NCBI RefSeq assembly: GCF_024519315.1
Contig: NZ_JANIIC010000055.1
Span: 1-64,000, forward strand
Direction of reading: 5' to 3'
Source: Streptomyces malaysiensis subsp. samsunensis
GTDB lineage: Bacteria; Actinomycetota; Actinomycetes; Streptomycetales; Streptomycetaceae
Length of the DNA: 64,000 bases
A program made the position numbers and the translations under genes. This document shows positions 41,668 through 50,085 of the stretch, one piece after another (the first letter of the stretch is position 1; each line of letters starts with the position of its first letter). The notes beneath the pieces are model-generated. The model was not told where the DNA came from, did not search any database, and saw only the letters and a program-made list of their open reading frames with translations.

Positions 41668-43524
41668 TCAGAGGCCGTCCGCGGCCGTGAGCGCGCCGAG
41701 CGCACTGGCCTGGGTGCGCCAGTCCACCTGGTTGGGGGTGGTGCCCGCCCAGCGCTGGCCGAGCCGGTTGAGCGGGTCGCGGTCGGTGCTCCAGATGGAG
41801 TCGGCCTGCTTTTTGAGGTAGGCCCGGTACGTGGTGGATCCGGTGGCGTCCGCGAGATCGGCGAGATGGCGTATGAAGATGCCCTTGAACTGCTTCTGGT
41901 TGTCGTCGCAGGCACCGCTGCCGGTGTCGCAGGACTCGGTGAGGACGCCGTCGCGGGTCAGCGCCGTCGAGGTGATCGCGGCGTCGGCCAGGCGGCGGGC
42001 GGTGTCCAGGTACTGGCCGTTGCCGGTGGACCGCCACAGCTGGGTGAAGGCGCCGATGGCGAGGCCCTGGTTGTAACTCCACACGGTCTGGGAGTTGTTG
42101 CGGCAGTCGCCGGTCAGCCCGTCGTTGACCAGCCCCGCGCCGTTGATCAGTCCGCTGCCCAGGTACCAGGTCGCGGCCGTGGCCGCCCGGTCGCCCCATA
42201 CGGTGTCGCCGGAGATCCGCTGGTGCAGTGACGTCGTCAGCCACAGGTACAGCCCGTTGGTCACGGCGTTCTTGTAGGTGCGCTCGCGGTCCCACCACAC
42301 CCCGCCGCCGCAGCTACCGGTGTCCCAGTACTGGTGGACGTAACTGGTGATGGTGACCGCCTCGTCCAGATAGCGCCGGTCGTGGGTGTGGTCGTACGCG
42401 GCCAGCCAGGCCACCCCCCACCAGGCCGCGTCGTCGATGGCGCGGCTGATGAAGTGGCCCTCCACCGGGTCGGAGCTGCGCGCGCCCGCGGGGAAGGTGC
42501 CGCGGTTCTGCTCGAAGGTGCGGGCGATGACCCAGGCCCAGTCGTCGTCCCGCTGCCCGGTGCGCTCGGCGAAGTCGATGAGCGAGGTGAGGGCGACGGC
42601 CGAGTTCCACCAACTGCTGCGCCACCAGCCCTCGTAGGTGTGGTACGACGCCATCAGCGCGTCCGCCGCGGCGCGCGCCCGGGTCGGCGCGGGCCGCGCC
42701 CAGGCCGTACAGCTCCCCTCCTGGTGGGCGGCCTCGCGGCCGCAGGCCCGGACGGCCCCGCCGAACAGCAGCCCGCCCGGATCCCGGGTGGCGAACATGG
42801 CCGTCCGTGTCGTGGTCCTGCCCGAGGGCACGCCGGTACGGCCGAGGGAGGAGCCCTCGGGCCAGGTGGCGCCGCCGTCCCAGGAGCGGTCGAGCCAGAT
42901 CTCGTCGCCCGCGCCGCCGTTCTCGATGACGCCCCACGCCATCGCGTTCTTCTGGTCGACATGGAGGCTGATCGTGCGCCCGAACAGGGTGGTGGACGGC
43001 ACCGGGCGGTCGTCGCCCGCGGCGGTGGCCGGGTCGGCGCCGTCGCAGGACGTGCCGTCGCACACCGTCGGGCGGACCCAGTCGGTGCAGGTGACACCGG
43101 CAGCGTCGGCACACGCCCGGAGCCAGCCGCGCCGGTGCCCCACCGGATCGGTGAGGTTGTACATCAGGGTGCGGGTGCCGGTCCAGGAGCCGGGGATGGT
43201 CGCCTTGCCGAGCAGTCCCTCCCAGGTGGCGCCGCGGTCCCAGGAGCGGTCGAGCCAGACCGCGTCGCCGCTCACACCGTTGTCGATGCTGGCCCAGGCC
43301 ATGGAGTCGGGGTCGGACATATGCAGCCTGAGGATCCGGCCGTTGAGGTTCACATCCGGCACGGGGAAGGTGTCGCGCTGCGCCTTCGAGGGGTCGAGGG
43401 TGTCACACGCCAGCGCGCAGACCGGGGTCGCGGCGCGGGACGGGGTGGGGAGGACGACGAGGCCGGCCAGGGCGATGGCCAGGGTCAGGAGTCCGCGGAG
43501 GAAACGGTGGAGCCGCGCTGACAT
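41668..43524 (-). CDS. Secreted GH76-family alpha-1,6-mannanase-like enzyme
   Basis: 618 residues: a signal peptide, about 250 residues with two repeats of a beta-rich module (each with WLDRSWDRGATW or WLDRSWDGGATW), and a C-terminal alpha/alpha barrel of the GH76 type. The barrel has YEGWWRSSWWNSAVAL, the adjacent acidic pair IDDAAWWGVAW typical of the catalytic region, and QTVWSYNQGLAIGA. GH76 enzymes cut alpha-1,6-mannan backbones of fungal and mycobacterial polymers. The N-terminal repeats are probably binding modules. Confidence 0.85.
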   Translation of the reverse strand: MSARLHRFLRGLLTLAIALAGLVVLPTPSRAATPVCALACDTLDPSKAQRDTFPVPDVNLNGRILRLHMSDPDSMAWASIDNGVSGDAVWLDRSWDRGATWEGLLGKATIPGSWTGTRTLMYNLTDPVGHRRGWLRACADAAGVTCTDWVRPTVCDGTSCDGADPATAAGDDRPVPSTTLFGRTISLHVDQKNAMAWGVIENGGAGDEIWLDRSWDGGATWPEGSSLGRTGVPSGRTTTRTAMFATRDPGGLLFGGAVRACGREAAHQEGSCTAWARPAPTRARAAADALMASYHTYEGWWRSSWWNSAVALTSLIDFAERTGQRDDDWAWVIARTFEQNRGTFPAGARSSDPVEGHFISRAIDDAAWWGVAWLAAYDHTHDRRYLDEAVTITSYVHQYWDTGSCGGGVWWDRERTYKNAVTNGLYLWLTTSLHQRISGDTVWGDRAATAATWYLGSGLINGAGLVNDGLTGDCRNNSQTVWSYNQGLAIGAFTQLWRSTGNGQYLDTARRLADAAITSTALTRDGVLTESCDTGSGACDDNQKQFKGIFIRHLADLADATGSTTYRAYLKKQADSIWSTDRDPLNRLGQRWAGTTPNQVDWRTQASALGALTAADGL

Positions 43525-43618
43525 GACGTACCCGCCTTTCCATGGGGGGCCGTGCGCATGAGCGTGGGGGAGGAGAGAAGCGGCGGCCGCCCGTGCGGAG
43601 GGGCGGCCCCCGGAGGGT

Positions 43619-43642
43619 GCGGGCCCTTCGGCGCGGGCCCGC
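43619..43642 (-). terminator. Hairpin after the GH2 gene
   Basis: GCGGGCCC and GGGCCCGC around an eight-base loop, just past the GH2 stop on the minus strand; it separates GH2 from GH76. Confidence 0.55.
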
Positions 43643-43651
43643 GGCGGTCGT

Positions 43652-46033
43652 TCAGGGAGCCCAGGGTGGCTCGATCGCCCAGGTGGTGTCCTCGGTGAAA
43701 CTGGCCGGGTTGTCCCAGGCGTGGCCGCCGCCGGACTGGGCCAGCCACAGCTCGGCGTTGATATGCCGCAGATACTGCCCGGGGAAGTTGGCGGCCGACA
43801 TCCGGACGCCACCGCTGCCCTGGACCGGGCACCAGGTCGCGTCCTCCTTGTACCCGGTGGAGTTGTCGCCCGCCTCGCGCCGGACGCGGAATTCGCGGTG
43901 GCGCAGATACTCACCGGGGTAGTTGCGGGACTCGAAGGAGTAGCAGAGCTTGTTCGCGAGACCCTGCCTGACCGTCCAGGTGGCGTCCTTCTTCAGCAGA
44001 TCGCCGCTGGCGGCGTCAACCACCTCGGTGAAGCCCAGCCCGTCGTAGTGGCGGATGTAGCGGTCGGTGTAGCCGGGGGTGGTGACCCGGATGGACACGT
44101 TCTGCCCGACGGGCAGTTTCACCGCCGCGCCGACCGACCGGGAGGCCGCGATGAGGGCCTGGTTGGCGGCCCGGACCCGGGCCTGGTCGACCTTGACCAC
44201 CTGGCGGTCGTAGGACATGAGCCCGTTGGCTTCGTTCTCCACGTCGGTGATCTGCGTGTAGACCGAGGCCGAGAGGCCGCCGGCGGGCATGGTGTTCTCG
44301 CGTATCCCGTCGAGCAGGCCGACGAGCCGGTCGTTGAGCGCTGCCGTGGTGGGCTGGTCCTCGTAGCTGAACCCGCCGCCCGGGTACCACTCATGGCCGG
44401 GCACCCGGTAGCCGAGCCCGCCGTACTCCCCGAGCACCGAGGCGCGCACCGGCTCCGTCGGGGTGTTGCCGGGCCCGACGTAATTGTGGTTGTCGATGAC
44501 GTCGCCGTTGCCGCCGTCCTTGGCGGCGCAGCAGTTGACGCCGCTCATGTTGTCGACGAGGCGCGAGGGGTCGTACGCCTTGACCATGTCGGCGATGCGG
44601 GCCTGGTCGTACTGGCCCCAGCCCTCGTTCTGGTCCACCCACTGGATGAGCGAGGGCGAGCTGCGGTGCTGGTCGATGATGGCGCGGTACTCGCTCTCCC
44701 ACTGGGCGCGGGCCGCGCTGTCCGGGGTCTTGCCGCTGTCCATCGAGGGCATGTCCTGCCACACCAGCAGCCCGAGCCGGTCGGCCCAGTAGAACCACCG
44801 CTGCGGTTCCACCTTGATGTGCTTGCGGACCATGTTGGAGCCCAGGTCCTTGTGTTTTTGCAGATCGTATTTGAGGGCCTCGTCGGTGGGCGCGGTGTAG
44901 ATGCCGTCCGGCCAGTAGCCCTGGTCCAGGGTGCCGGTCTGGAAGACGAAGTTCCCGTTGAGCACGGGCCGCCGGACCCCGCCCACGTCCTTCAGCGCGA
45001 TCGACCGCATACCCGTGTAGCCGCCGACCTTGTCGGCTCCGGCGCCACCGGTCAGCTCGGCCGTGACGTCGTACAGGAACGGGTCCTCCGGCGTCCACAG
45101 ACGGGCGTTGGGCACCGGTACGGAAAGCTCGTCGCCCACCGTGCCCGTGGCGCTGCCGACAGCCGTGCCGCCGCTGGAGACGGTGACCTTGACGCCCGTG
45201 CCGTCCGCTCCGCCGGCGCCGCGCACCGTGACGCGCAGGGTGTTGTCCTCCAGCCGCGGGACCATGTCCAGGCGGGTGATGTGAGCGGGGGCGGTGGGCT
45301 CGAGCCAGACGGTCTGCCAGATCCCCGAGGAGGCGGTGTAGACGATGCTCTTGCCGGGGTGCGGGGTGACGTCCTGGATGCGCTGCTTGCCGATGGCCTG
45401 ACCGCCGGTCTCCGTGGGGTCGTACACGGAGATGACGATGGTGTTGGTGCCGCCGTTCAGCAGGGATGTGATGTCGTACGAGAAGGAGTCGTAGCCGCCG
45501 CGGTGGGCGTCGCCGGCCTGCCGGCCGTTGACCCAGACCGTGGTTTCCCAGTCGGAGGCGCCGAAGTTGAGCTGGATGTGACGGCCGCTCCAGCCGGAGG
45601 GCACCGTGAAGGTGCGCTTGTACCAGAGCTTGTCATTCTGGGTGATCTTGCGCTGGATGCCGGAGAGCGCGGATTCGGGGACGAACGGCACCCGGATCCG
45701 CTCGCCGAACGTGGCCGGCTGTCCGGCGTCGCGGGAGGTGACCGCGAAGTCCCAGATGCCGTTGAGATCCGCCCAGTCGGGCCGGGTGAGCTGTGGCCGC
45801 GGATACTCCGGCAGGGGGTCGTCGACCGGGACCCGGTGCGCCTGGTTCGTCAACGGGCCGGTCATCGGGGAGGGTTTGGGCTCCCAGGCGGGTGCGGCGT
45901 GGGAGGGGCCGGCGCCGGAGACGAGCAGGGTGGTGGCGGCCAGCGCGGGGACCACGGCGGCGGCCACGCGCCGCTGCCAGGTCCGTCTTGGACGACGAAG
46001 GGACGGGAAGCGGAGGAACAAGTGTCTCAGCAC
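43652..46033 (-). CDS. Secreted GH2-family glycosidase with AbfB-type domain
   Basis: 793 residues. After a basic N-terminus and signal peptide (cleavage near SHA-A, residue about 47) come a sugar-binding domain, an Ig-like domain and a TIM barrel of GH2. The acid/base Glu sits in VDQNEGWG and the likely nucleophile in VLGEYGG. The C-terminal 130 residues are a beta-trefoil AbfB module (SFESRNYPGEYLRHREF repeated as MSAANFPGQYLRHINAEL), which binds arabinofuranose-like side chains. Specificity is therefore likely for furanosidic or beta-linked side groups rather than lactose. A GTG start with GGAG upstream is used. A perfect palindrome lies about 120 bp upstream. Confidence 0.88.
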   Translation of the reverse strand: MLRHLFLRFPSLRRPRRTWQRRVAAAVVPALAATTLLVSGAGPSHAAPAWEPKPSPMTGPLTNQAHRVPVDDPLPEYPRPQLTRPDWADLNGIWDFAVTSRDAGQPATFGERIRVPFVPESALSGIQRKITQNDKLWYKRTFTVPSGWSGRHIQLNFGASDWETTVWVNGRQAGDAHRGGYDSFSYDITSLLNGGTNTIVISVYDPTETGGQAIGKQRIQDVTPHPGKSIVYTASSGIWQTVWLEPTAPAHITRLDMVPRLEDNTLRVTVRGAGGADGTGVKVTVSSGGTAVGSATGTVGDELSVPVPNARLWTPEDPFLYDVTAELTGGAGADKVGGYTGMRSIALKDVGGVRRPVLNGNFVFQTGTLDQGYWPDGIYTAPTDEALKYDLQKHKDLGSNMVRKHIKVEPQRWFYWADRLGLLVWQDMPSMDSGKTPDSAARAQWESEYRAIIDQHRSSPSLIQWVDQNEGWGQYDQARIADMVKAYDPSRLVDNMSGVNCCAAKDGGNGDVIDNHNYVGPGNTPTEPVRASVLGEYGGLGYRVPGHEWYPGGGFSYEDQPTTAALNDRLVGLLDGIRENTMPAGGLSASVYTQITDVENEANGLMSYDRQVVKVDQARVRAANQALIAASRSVGAAVKLPVGQNVSIRVTTPGYTDRYIRHYDGLGFTEVVDAASGDLLKKDATWTVRQGLANKLCYSFESRNYPGEYLRHREFRVRREAGDNSTGYKEDATWCPVQGSGGVRMSAANFPGQYLRHINAELWLAQSGGGHAWDNPASFTEDTTWAIEPPWAP

Positions 46034-46151
46034 GCTGCTGCTCCATGGTCCGGTTGGCGCCGCCGCCCGGAGAGCGGCGGAACTCTTCCACAGGGAACAC
46101 TTGCTGCACGCATTACCAGAGCACTCACTTCAGTGTTTGTCCATACTTGCG

Positions 46152-46163
46152 GACAACGTTGTC
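46152..46163. promoter_or_regulatory. Candidate LacI-type operator upstream of GH2
   Basis: GACAACGTTGTC is a perfect 12-bp palindrome with a central CG, the usual form of LacI-family operators, located about 120 bp before the GH2 start. I did not see it upstream of GH76 or GH43. Confidence 0.5.
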
Positions 46164-46209
46164 GAAGAGACCGGGTCCCATGCGAGCGGCAGTGTGCGGA
46201 AGGGGGTTC

Positions 46210-46668
46210 CTACGCCATGGGGGGCGGCCCGGCGGTGTCCCCCGGTGACCAGTGCGGCCGGATGCCCGCGATATGGCAGGTCATGAAGTACAGCGGGATC
46301 GGCGGCGTGTACGGCGAGTCGCCCTGCGGGTGATGGATCAGACGCGGGTGCCGGAAGCGGGCGGTGCACCCGCCGCCCAGGTCGGCCATGTGGGCGCCGA
46401 CCGCGTAGCTGGTGAACGCCGGCCAGGTGACGTCGATATGCGACCCCGAAGGCACGATCCACCACCACCGCTGATCGTCGGCGAAGACACAGCCGATGCG
46501 GGGCAGGCACTTCATGACCCGCCGGCCGATGTCCGCGGGCATGCCCACCGCGTCGTACCCCAGCCGGGTGGGCAGGTCTTCCGGTATGCGCAGCCGCCCG
46601 CGGTGGCCATGCCGGAGGCCGGCGGCGCCGAGTGACGGCGCCTCAGGGGCAACGTACTGTCGGTCCAT
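46210..46668 (-). CDS. Conserved small protein of unknown function
   Basis: 152 residues without signal peptide or membrane segment. Recognisable stretches are PTRLGYDAVGMPADIGRRV, a Trp-rich DDQRWWWIVPSGS and a C-terminal region with several Pro and His. Similar short proteins occur next to HATPase/Xre sets in Streptomyces, but I know of no function. It starts three bases after the stop of the upstream HATPase gene, so they are likely co-transcribed. A shorter start is possible. Confidence 0.6.
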   Translation of the reverse strand: MDRQYVAPEAPSLGAAGLRHGHRGRLRIPEDLPTRLGYDAVGMPADIGRRVMKCLPRIGCVFADDQRWWWIVPSGSHIDVTWPAFTSYAVGAHMADLGGGCTARFRHPRLIHHPQGDSPYTPPIPLYFMTCHIAGIRPHWSPGDTAGPPPMA

Positions 46669-46671
46669 GAG

Positions 46672-47133
46672 TCAGTGACACTCTTCCGTGCGCGATGGCA
46701 GCTCGGCCCATACGATCCGTCCCGGTCCGTGCGGGGCGTCCTTGACGCCCCAGGCGCTGCTCACCGCGCCGACCAGCAGAAGCCCTCGTCCCCCTTGGCT
46801 CTCGGGGTCCGGTGTCCGCGGCGCGGGGAGGGTGTGGGCCCGGATCTGGTCCTCGACCTCCAGGCGCAGTAGTCCCGCGCCGATGTACAGCCTGCACTCC
46901 ACACGGTCGCTGACGGTGTGCGCGATCACGTTGGTGACCAGCTCGGAGATCACGAGGAGGGCGTCGTCGCACACCTGGGCACCGACACCCCGGGCGTGCA
47001 GCCGCTCGCGCACGGCAGCGCGCACCGTGCACACCGAGGAGGCGACGGCCGGCAGCTGTAAGGCGTATGCCGGGTGCGTGTCCTGCTCCCGGGACGTCCG
47101 AAGCGGAGTCAGGGGGAGGGCGAGGGGAGCCAC
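46672..47133 (-). CDS. Anti-sigma-type ATP-binding (HATPase) regulatory protein
   Basis: About 153 residues with the compact GHKL ATPase fold of RsbW/SpoIIAB-like proteins: N-box ISELVTNVIAH and G-box GGRGLLLVGAVS. These usually bind sigma factors or act as kinases of small partners. The GTG at 47133 is chosen because of AAAGGCGG upstream and family-like length; an ATG at 47304 would add a poor N-terminus and cover the divergent promoter. It belongs to the WhiJ-like set with the divergent Xre gene. Confidence 0.78.
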   Translation of the reverse strand: MAPLALPLTPLRTSREQDTHPAYALQLPAVASSVCTVRAAVRERLHARGVGAQVCDDALLVISELVTNVIAHTVSDRVECRLYIGAGLLRLEVEDQIRAHTLPAPRTPDPESQGGRGLLLVGAVSSAWGVKDAPHGPGRIVWAELPSRTEECH

Positions 47134-47269
47134 GAGCGGCCGCCTTTCGTCTGCCTGCGCGTCATGGACCGTGCCGTTCCCGCACTGCGCAGTGCCCACG
47201 GACGTACCCACGCAAGCGTTCCCACCGTGATCGGACGGTGTGCCCACTGTGACAGGTGCAACGAACGGG

Positions 47270-47297
47270 TTGCAAGCGGTACTTTGAAAATTGCAAG
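47270..47297. promoter_or_regulatory. Direct repeats in the divergent promoter of the Xre set
   Basis: TTGCAAG occurs at 47270-47276 and 47291-47297, start to start exactly 21 bp apart (two helical turns), within a less GC-rich stretch. A partly inverted GCAAC lies at 47259-47263. This is a likely operator for the Xre/DUF5753 regulator encoded next to it. Confidence 0.5.
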
Positions 47298-47377
47298 TTG
47301 CCATCGGAGGTTCCGCTTACCCGAATCGATGGCCGTGACAGACTGCACCCGTGAAGCCCGGTGTGGGGAGGTAGAGC

Positions 47378-48253
47378 GTGGCGGCGGAAACCGCATGGGG
47401 CGGTGCGCCCTCCGTCCTCCGCATGATCCTCGGCAGGCAGCTGGAGGAGCTTCGGACGCGCGCCGGCCTGACGTTCGACCAGGCGGGCGCGGCGATCGGA
47501 GTCAGCCACTCCACCATCCGCCGGATGGAAGCCGCCAAGGTGGCCCGGCTCAGGCTCGCGGACGTGGAGAAGCTGCTCCAGACCTACGGCGTCACAGACC
47601 GGCGCGAGGTCGACACCTTCCTGAAGTCGGTCCGCGAGGCCAACAAGCGCGGCTGGTGGCACACCTACCGCGATGTGATGCCGGACTGGTTCGCGGCGTA
47701 TCTGAATCTGGAGCAGGCGGCGCTTCAGATCCGCGCCTATGAGGCGCAGTTCGTCCACGGGCTGCTCCAGACCGAGGACTACGCGCGTGCGCTGCTCAGC
47801 GCCGGCAACCCGCACGCTCCGGCGGAGGCCACCGAGCGCAGGGTCGCCCTGCGCATGCAGCGCCAGGAACTGCTGTCCCGGGAATCCCCTCCCCGGCTGT
47901 GGGTCGTGATGGACGAGACGGTGCTGAGGTGGCCGGTCGGAGGCGCGGCCGTGATGCGCGCCCAGATCGACCACCTGATCGAGATCAGCGCGCTTCCCCA
48001 GGTGACCGTGCAGATCATGCCGTTCGGAAGCGGTCCGCATCCGGCGATGCGGGCCGGTGCGTTCCATGTTTTCCGGTTCAGGGCCCGGGAGTTGCCCGAC
48101 ATCGTCTACCTCAGCGGCCTGGTTGGCGCGGTGTATCTGGACAAAGAGGAAGACGTGGTGGTGTATCGCGAGGTCCTGGACCGGATGGGTGCCCAGTCGG
48201 TGCCCGCCAGGAAAACCGAGGCCGTCCTCGGCGCAATACGCAAGGAGCTCTGA
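47378..48253 (+). CDS. Xre-family regulator with DUF5753 domain (WhiJ-like)
   Basis: 291 residues: an N-terminal helix-turn-helix (about 17-70, LGRQLEELRTRAGLTFDQAG and SHSTIRRMEAAK), then the DUF5753 effector domain (about 95-275, with IRAYEAQFVHGLLQTEDYARALL). This pair is the hallmark of the WhiJ-type developmental regulators of Streptomyces. The GTG follows GGGGAGG. A DUF397 gene begins one base after the stop, the usual partner order. Confidence 0.9.
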   Translation: MAAETAWGGAPSVLRMILGRQLEELRTRAGLTFDQAGAAIGVSHSTIRRMEAAKVARLRLADVEKLLQTYGVTDRREVDTFLKSVREANKRGWWHTYRDVMPDWFAAYLNLEQAALQIRAYEAQFVHGLLQTEDYARALLSAGNPHAPAEATERRVALRMQRQELLSRESPPRLWVVMDETVLRWPVGGAAVMRAQIDHLIEISALPQVTVQIMPFGSGPHPAMRAGAFHVFRFRARELPDIVYLSGLVGAVYLDKEEDVVVYREVLDRMGAQSVPARKTEAVLGAIRKEL

Positions 48254-48254
48254 A

Positions 48255-48491
48255 GTGCACCACCACATCCGCAGCGGCATACCCTCCCATGACCTCGGCG
48301 ACCGGGGCTGGTCCAAGCCGTGGAGCGACGACGCCGGAGGCGCCTGCGTCGAAGCCAAGAAGCTGCACGACGGGCGGGTGGCGCTGCGTCAGTCGACCGA
48401 CCCCGACGGCCCCGCACTGGTTTTCAGCACACACGAGATGACCCGGTTCCTGGCGGGTGTGAAGGCCGGCGACGCCGACTTCCTCTGCTAG
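48255..48491 (+). CDS. DUF397 small protein, partner of the Xre regulator
   Basis: 78 residues. The DUF397 core is present: WSKPWSDDAGGACVEAKKL, then RVALRQSTDPDGPALVFS and EMTRFLAGVKAGDADFL. DUF397 proteins are thought to counteract their Xre/DUF5753 partner. The GTG start is one base after the upstream stop. Confidence 0.9.
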   Translation: MHHHIRSGIPSHDLGDRGWSKPWSDDAGGACVEAKKLHDGRVALRQSTDPDGPALVFSTHEMTRFLAGVKAGDADFLC

Positions 48492-48516
48492 CGCCGACGG
48501 CACCGTATCCATCCTT

Positions 48517-48555
48517 CCCGGTCGCGCGGGTCCTTCCTGGCCCCGCGCGACCGGG
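48517..48555 (+). terminator. Terminator after the DUF397 gene
   Basis: A perfect 14-bp stem (CCCGGTCGCGCGGG and CCCGCGCGACCGGG) with an 11-base loop separates the Xre-DUF397 pair from the methyltransferase gene. Confidence 0.75.
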
Positions 48556-48599
48556 GGCACACCCAACAGCGAACTGACGACCCACCGGGAGGGGACGCC

Positions 48600-49415
48600 T
48601 TGAGCGACAACGGATGGTCGGCCGACCGCATCGACACCCAGAGCGCGCATTCGGCACGTATCTACGACTACATCCTCGGCGGGAAGGACTACTACCCGGC
48701 CGACAAGGAAGCGGGCATCGCCATGTCCCGCGAGTGGCCCGCCCTGCCGATCCATATGCGGGCCAACCGCGACTTCATGAACCGGGCCGTGCGCTACCTC
48801 GCCGAAGAGGCGGGGATCCGGCAGTTCCTCGACATCGGCACCGGCATTCCCACATCCCCCAACCTCCATGAGATCGCCCAGGCGGTCGCCCCGGACTCCC
48901 GGGTCGTCTACGTGGACAACGACCCCATCGTCCTCACCCTCTCCCAGGGCCTGCTCGCCAGCACGCCCGAGGGCAGGACGGCCTATGTCGAGGCGGACAT
49001 GTGCGAGCCCGCCACCATCCTCGACGCCCCCGAACTCCGCGAAACCCTCGACCTGACCCGGCCGGTCGCCCTGACGGTGATCGCCATCGTGCACTTCGTC
49101 CTGGACAAGGACGACGCCAACGGCATCGTCAACCGCCTCCTGGAGCCGCTGCCCTCCGGAAGCTATCTGGCGATGTCCATCGGCACCGCCGACTTCGCAC
49201 CGGCGGAGGTGGCCCGGGTCGCCCGCGAGTACGCGGCCCGCGACATGCCCATGCGGCTGCGCACCGAGGACGAGGCCAACCGGTTCTTCGGCGGCCTCGA
49301 GATGGTCGAGCCGGGCCTCACTCAGGTCCACAAGTGGCGCCCGGACGGCGCCGTCACCGAAACCATCAAGGACGAGGACATCGCCATGTACGGGGCGGTC
49401 GCCCGAAAGCCCTGA
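48600..49415 (+). CDS. DUF574-type S-adenosylmethionine methyltransferase
   Basis: 271 residues of the Streptomyces S-adenosyl methyltransferase family (DUF574): SARIYDYILGGKDYYPADKE near the start, the SAM-binding FLDIGTGIPTSPN, VVYVDNDPIVL and HFVLDKDDA. The substrate is not known for the family. The TTG start has GGGAGGGG upstream. Such genes commonly sit beside WhiJ-like sets, although a terminator separates them here. Confidence 0.88.
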   Translation: MSDNGWSADRIDTQSAHSARIYDYILGGKDYYPADKEAGIAMSREWPALPIHMRANRDFMNRAVRYLAEEAGIRQFLDIGTGIPTSPNLHEIAQAVAPDSRVVYVDNDPIVLTLSQGLLASTPEGRTAYVEADMCEPATILDAPELRETLDLTRPVALTVIAIVHFVLDKDDANGIVNRLLEPLPSGSYLAMSIGTADFAPAEVARVAREYAARDMPMRLRTEDEANRFFGGLEMVEPGLTQVHKWRPDGAVTETIKDEDIAMYGAVARKP

Positions 49416-49440
49416 GGCGCTTCGTACGGCGTCCTCATAC

Positions 49441-49471
49441 GAAGCCGGGCCCGGCCTGCGGGCCCGGCTTC
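49441..49471 (+). terminator. Terminator after the methyltransferase
   Basis: A perfect 13-bp stem (GAAGCCGGGCCCG and CGGGCCCGGCTTC), 25 bp after the stop. Confidence 0.75.
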
Positions 49472-49513
49472 GTCCCCTGGGCGGGTGGGGAGGCGCGGAA
49501 CCGTCCGGGGCCG

Positions 49514-49930
49514 CTACGCCCGCCAGCTGTAGCGGCGCTCGGGGCGGCCCGCGGTGCCGTAGCGCAGGGACACGTCGGCGTTGCCGGTGGCGTGGAAGTA
49601 CTCCAGGTAGCGGCGGGCGCTGACCCGGGAGATACCGATGTCGGTGGCCGTCTCGGCGGCGGAGACGGTGCCGTCCGCCTCGCGGAGGGCGCGCTCGACG
49701 AGCTGGGCGGTCTCCACGCTCAGGCCCTTCGGCAGGGTGCCGCCCGCCGGGGGCGCGAACGCCCCGGCCAGGAAGCGGTCCACATCCGCCTGACCGCGGA
49801 CGACCGTGGTGAGCAGCCGCCCGCGCTGGGTCGCATAGCGTTCCAGGCGCGGCTGGAGATCCTCGTAGTCGAAGGGCTTGAGGAGGTAGTCGACCACGCC
49901 CTGGCGGCGCTCGCGGTGGGCCCGGCACCG
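49514..49930 (-). pseudogene. 3' remnant of a CitB/DcuR-type response regulator
   Basis: About 138 residues homologous to the end of the receiver domain (GVVDYLLKPFDYEDLQ, containing the conserved Lys-Pro) and the C-terminal helix-turn-helix (VSAAETATDIGISRVSARRYLEYF) of citrate/C4-dicarboxylate response regulators. The first 90 or so residues, with the phospho-Asp, are missing; upstream sequence is unrelated. No partner kinase is present. Confidence 0.7.
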
Positions 49931-50029
49931 GTCGCCCGGAGGCTGTCGGACCCACCAGCGAGACCCCGGCCATGACGTCCGGACGGATCGCACCCGCCCC
50001 GTAGCCCGCGAGAGCCCTCGAATACCGGG

Positions 50030-50045
50030 GTGAAATCCTTTTCAC
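50030..50045. promoter_or_regulatory. Candidate LacI operator
   Basis: GTGAAATCCTTTTCAC has perfect six-base outer arms and lies about 40-55 bp before the LacI start, a fit for autoregulation. Confidence 0.45.
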
Positions 50046-50085
50046 CCGCAAGGTAGGCTGAAGGGCGACCGTACACGGTGAAGGG

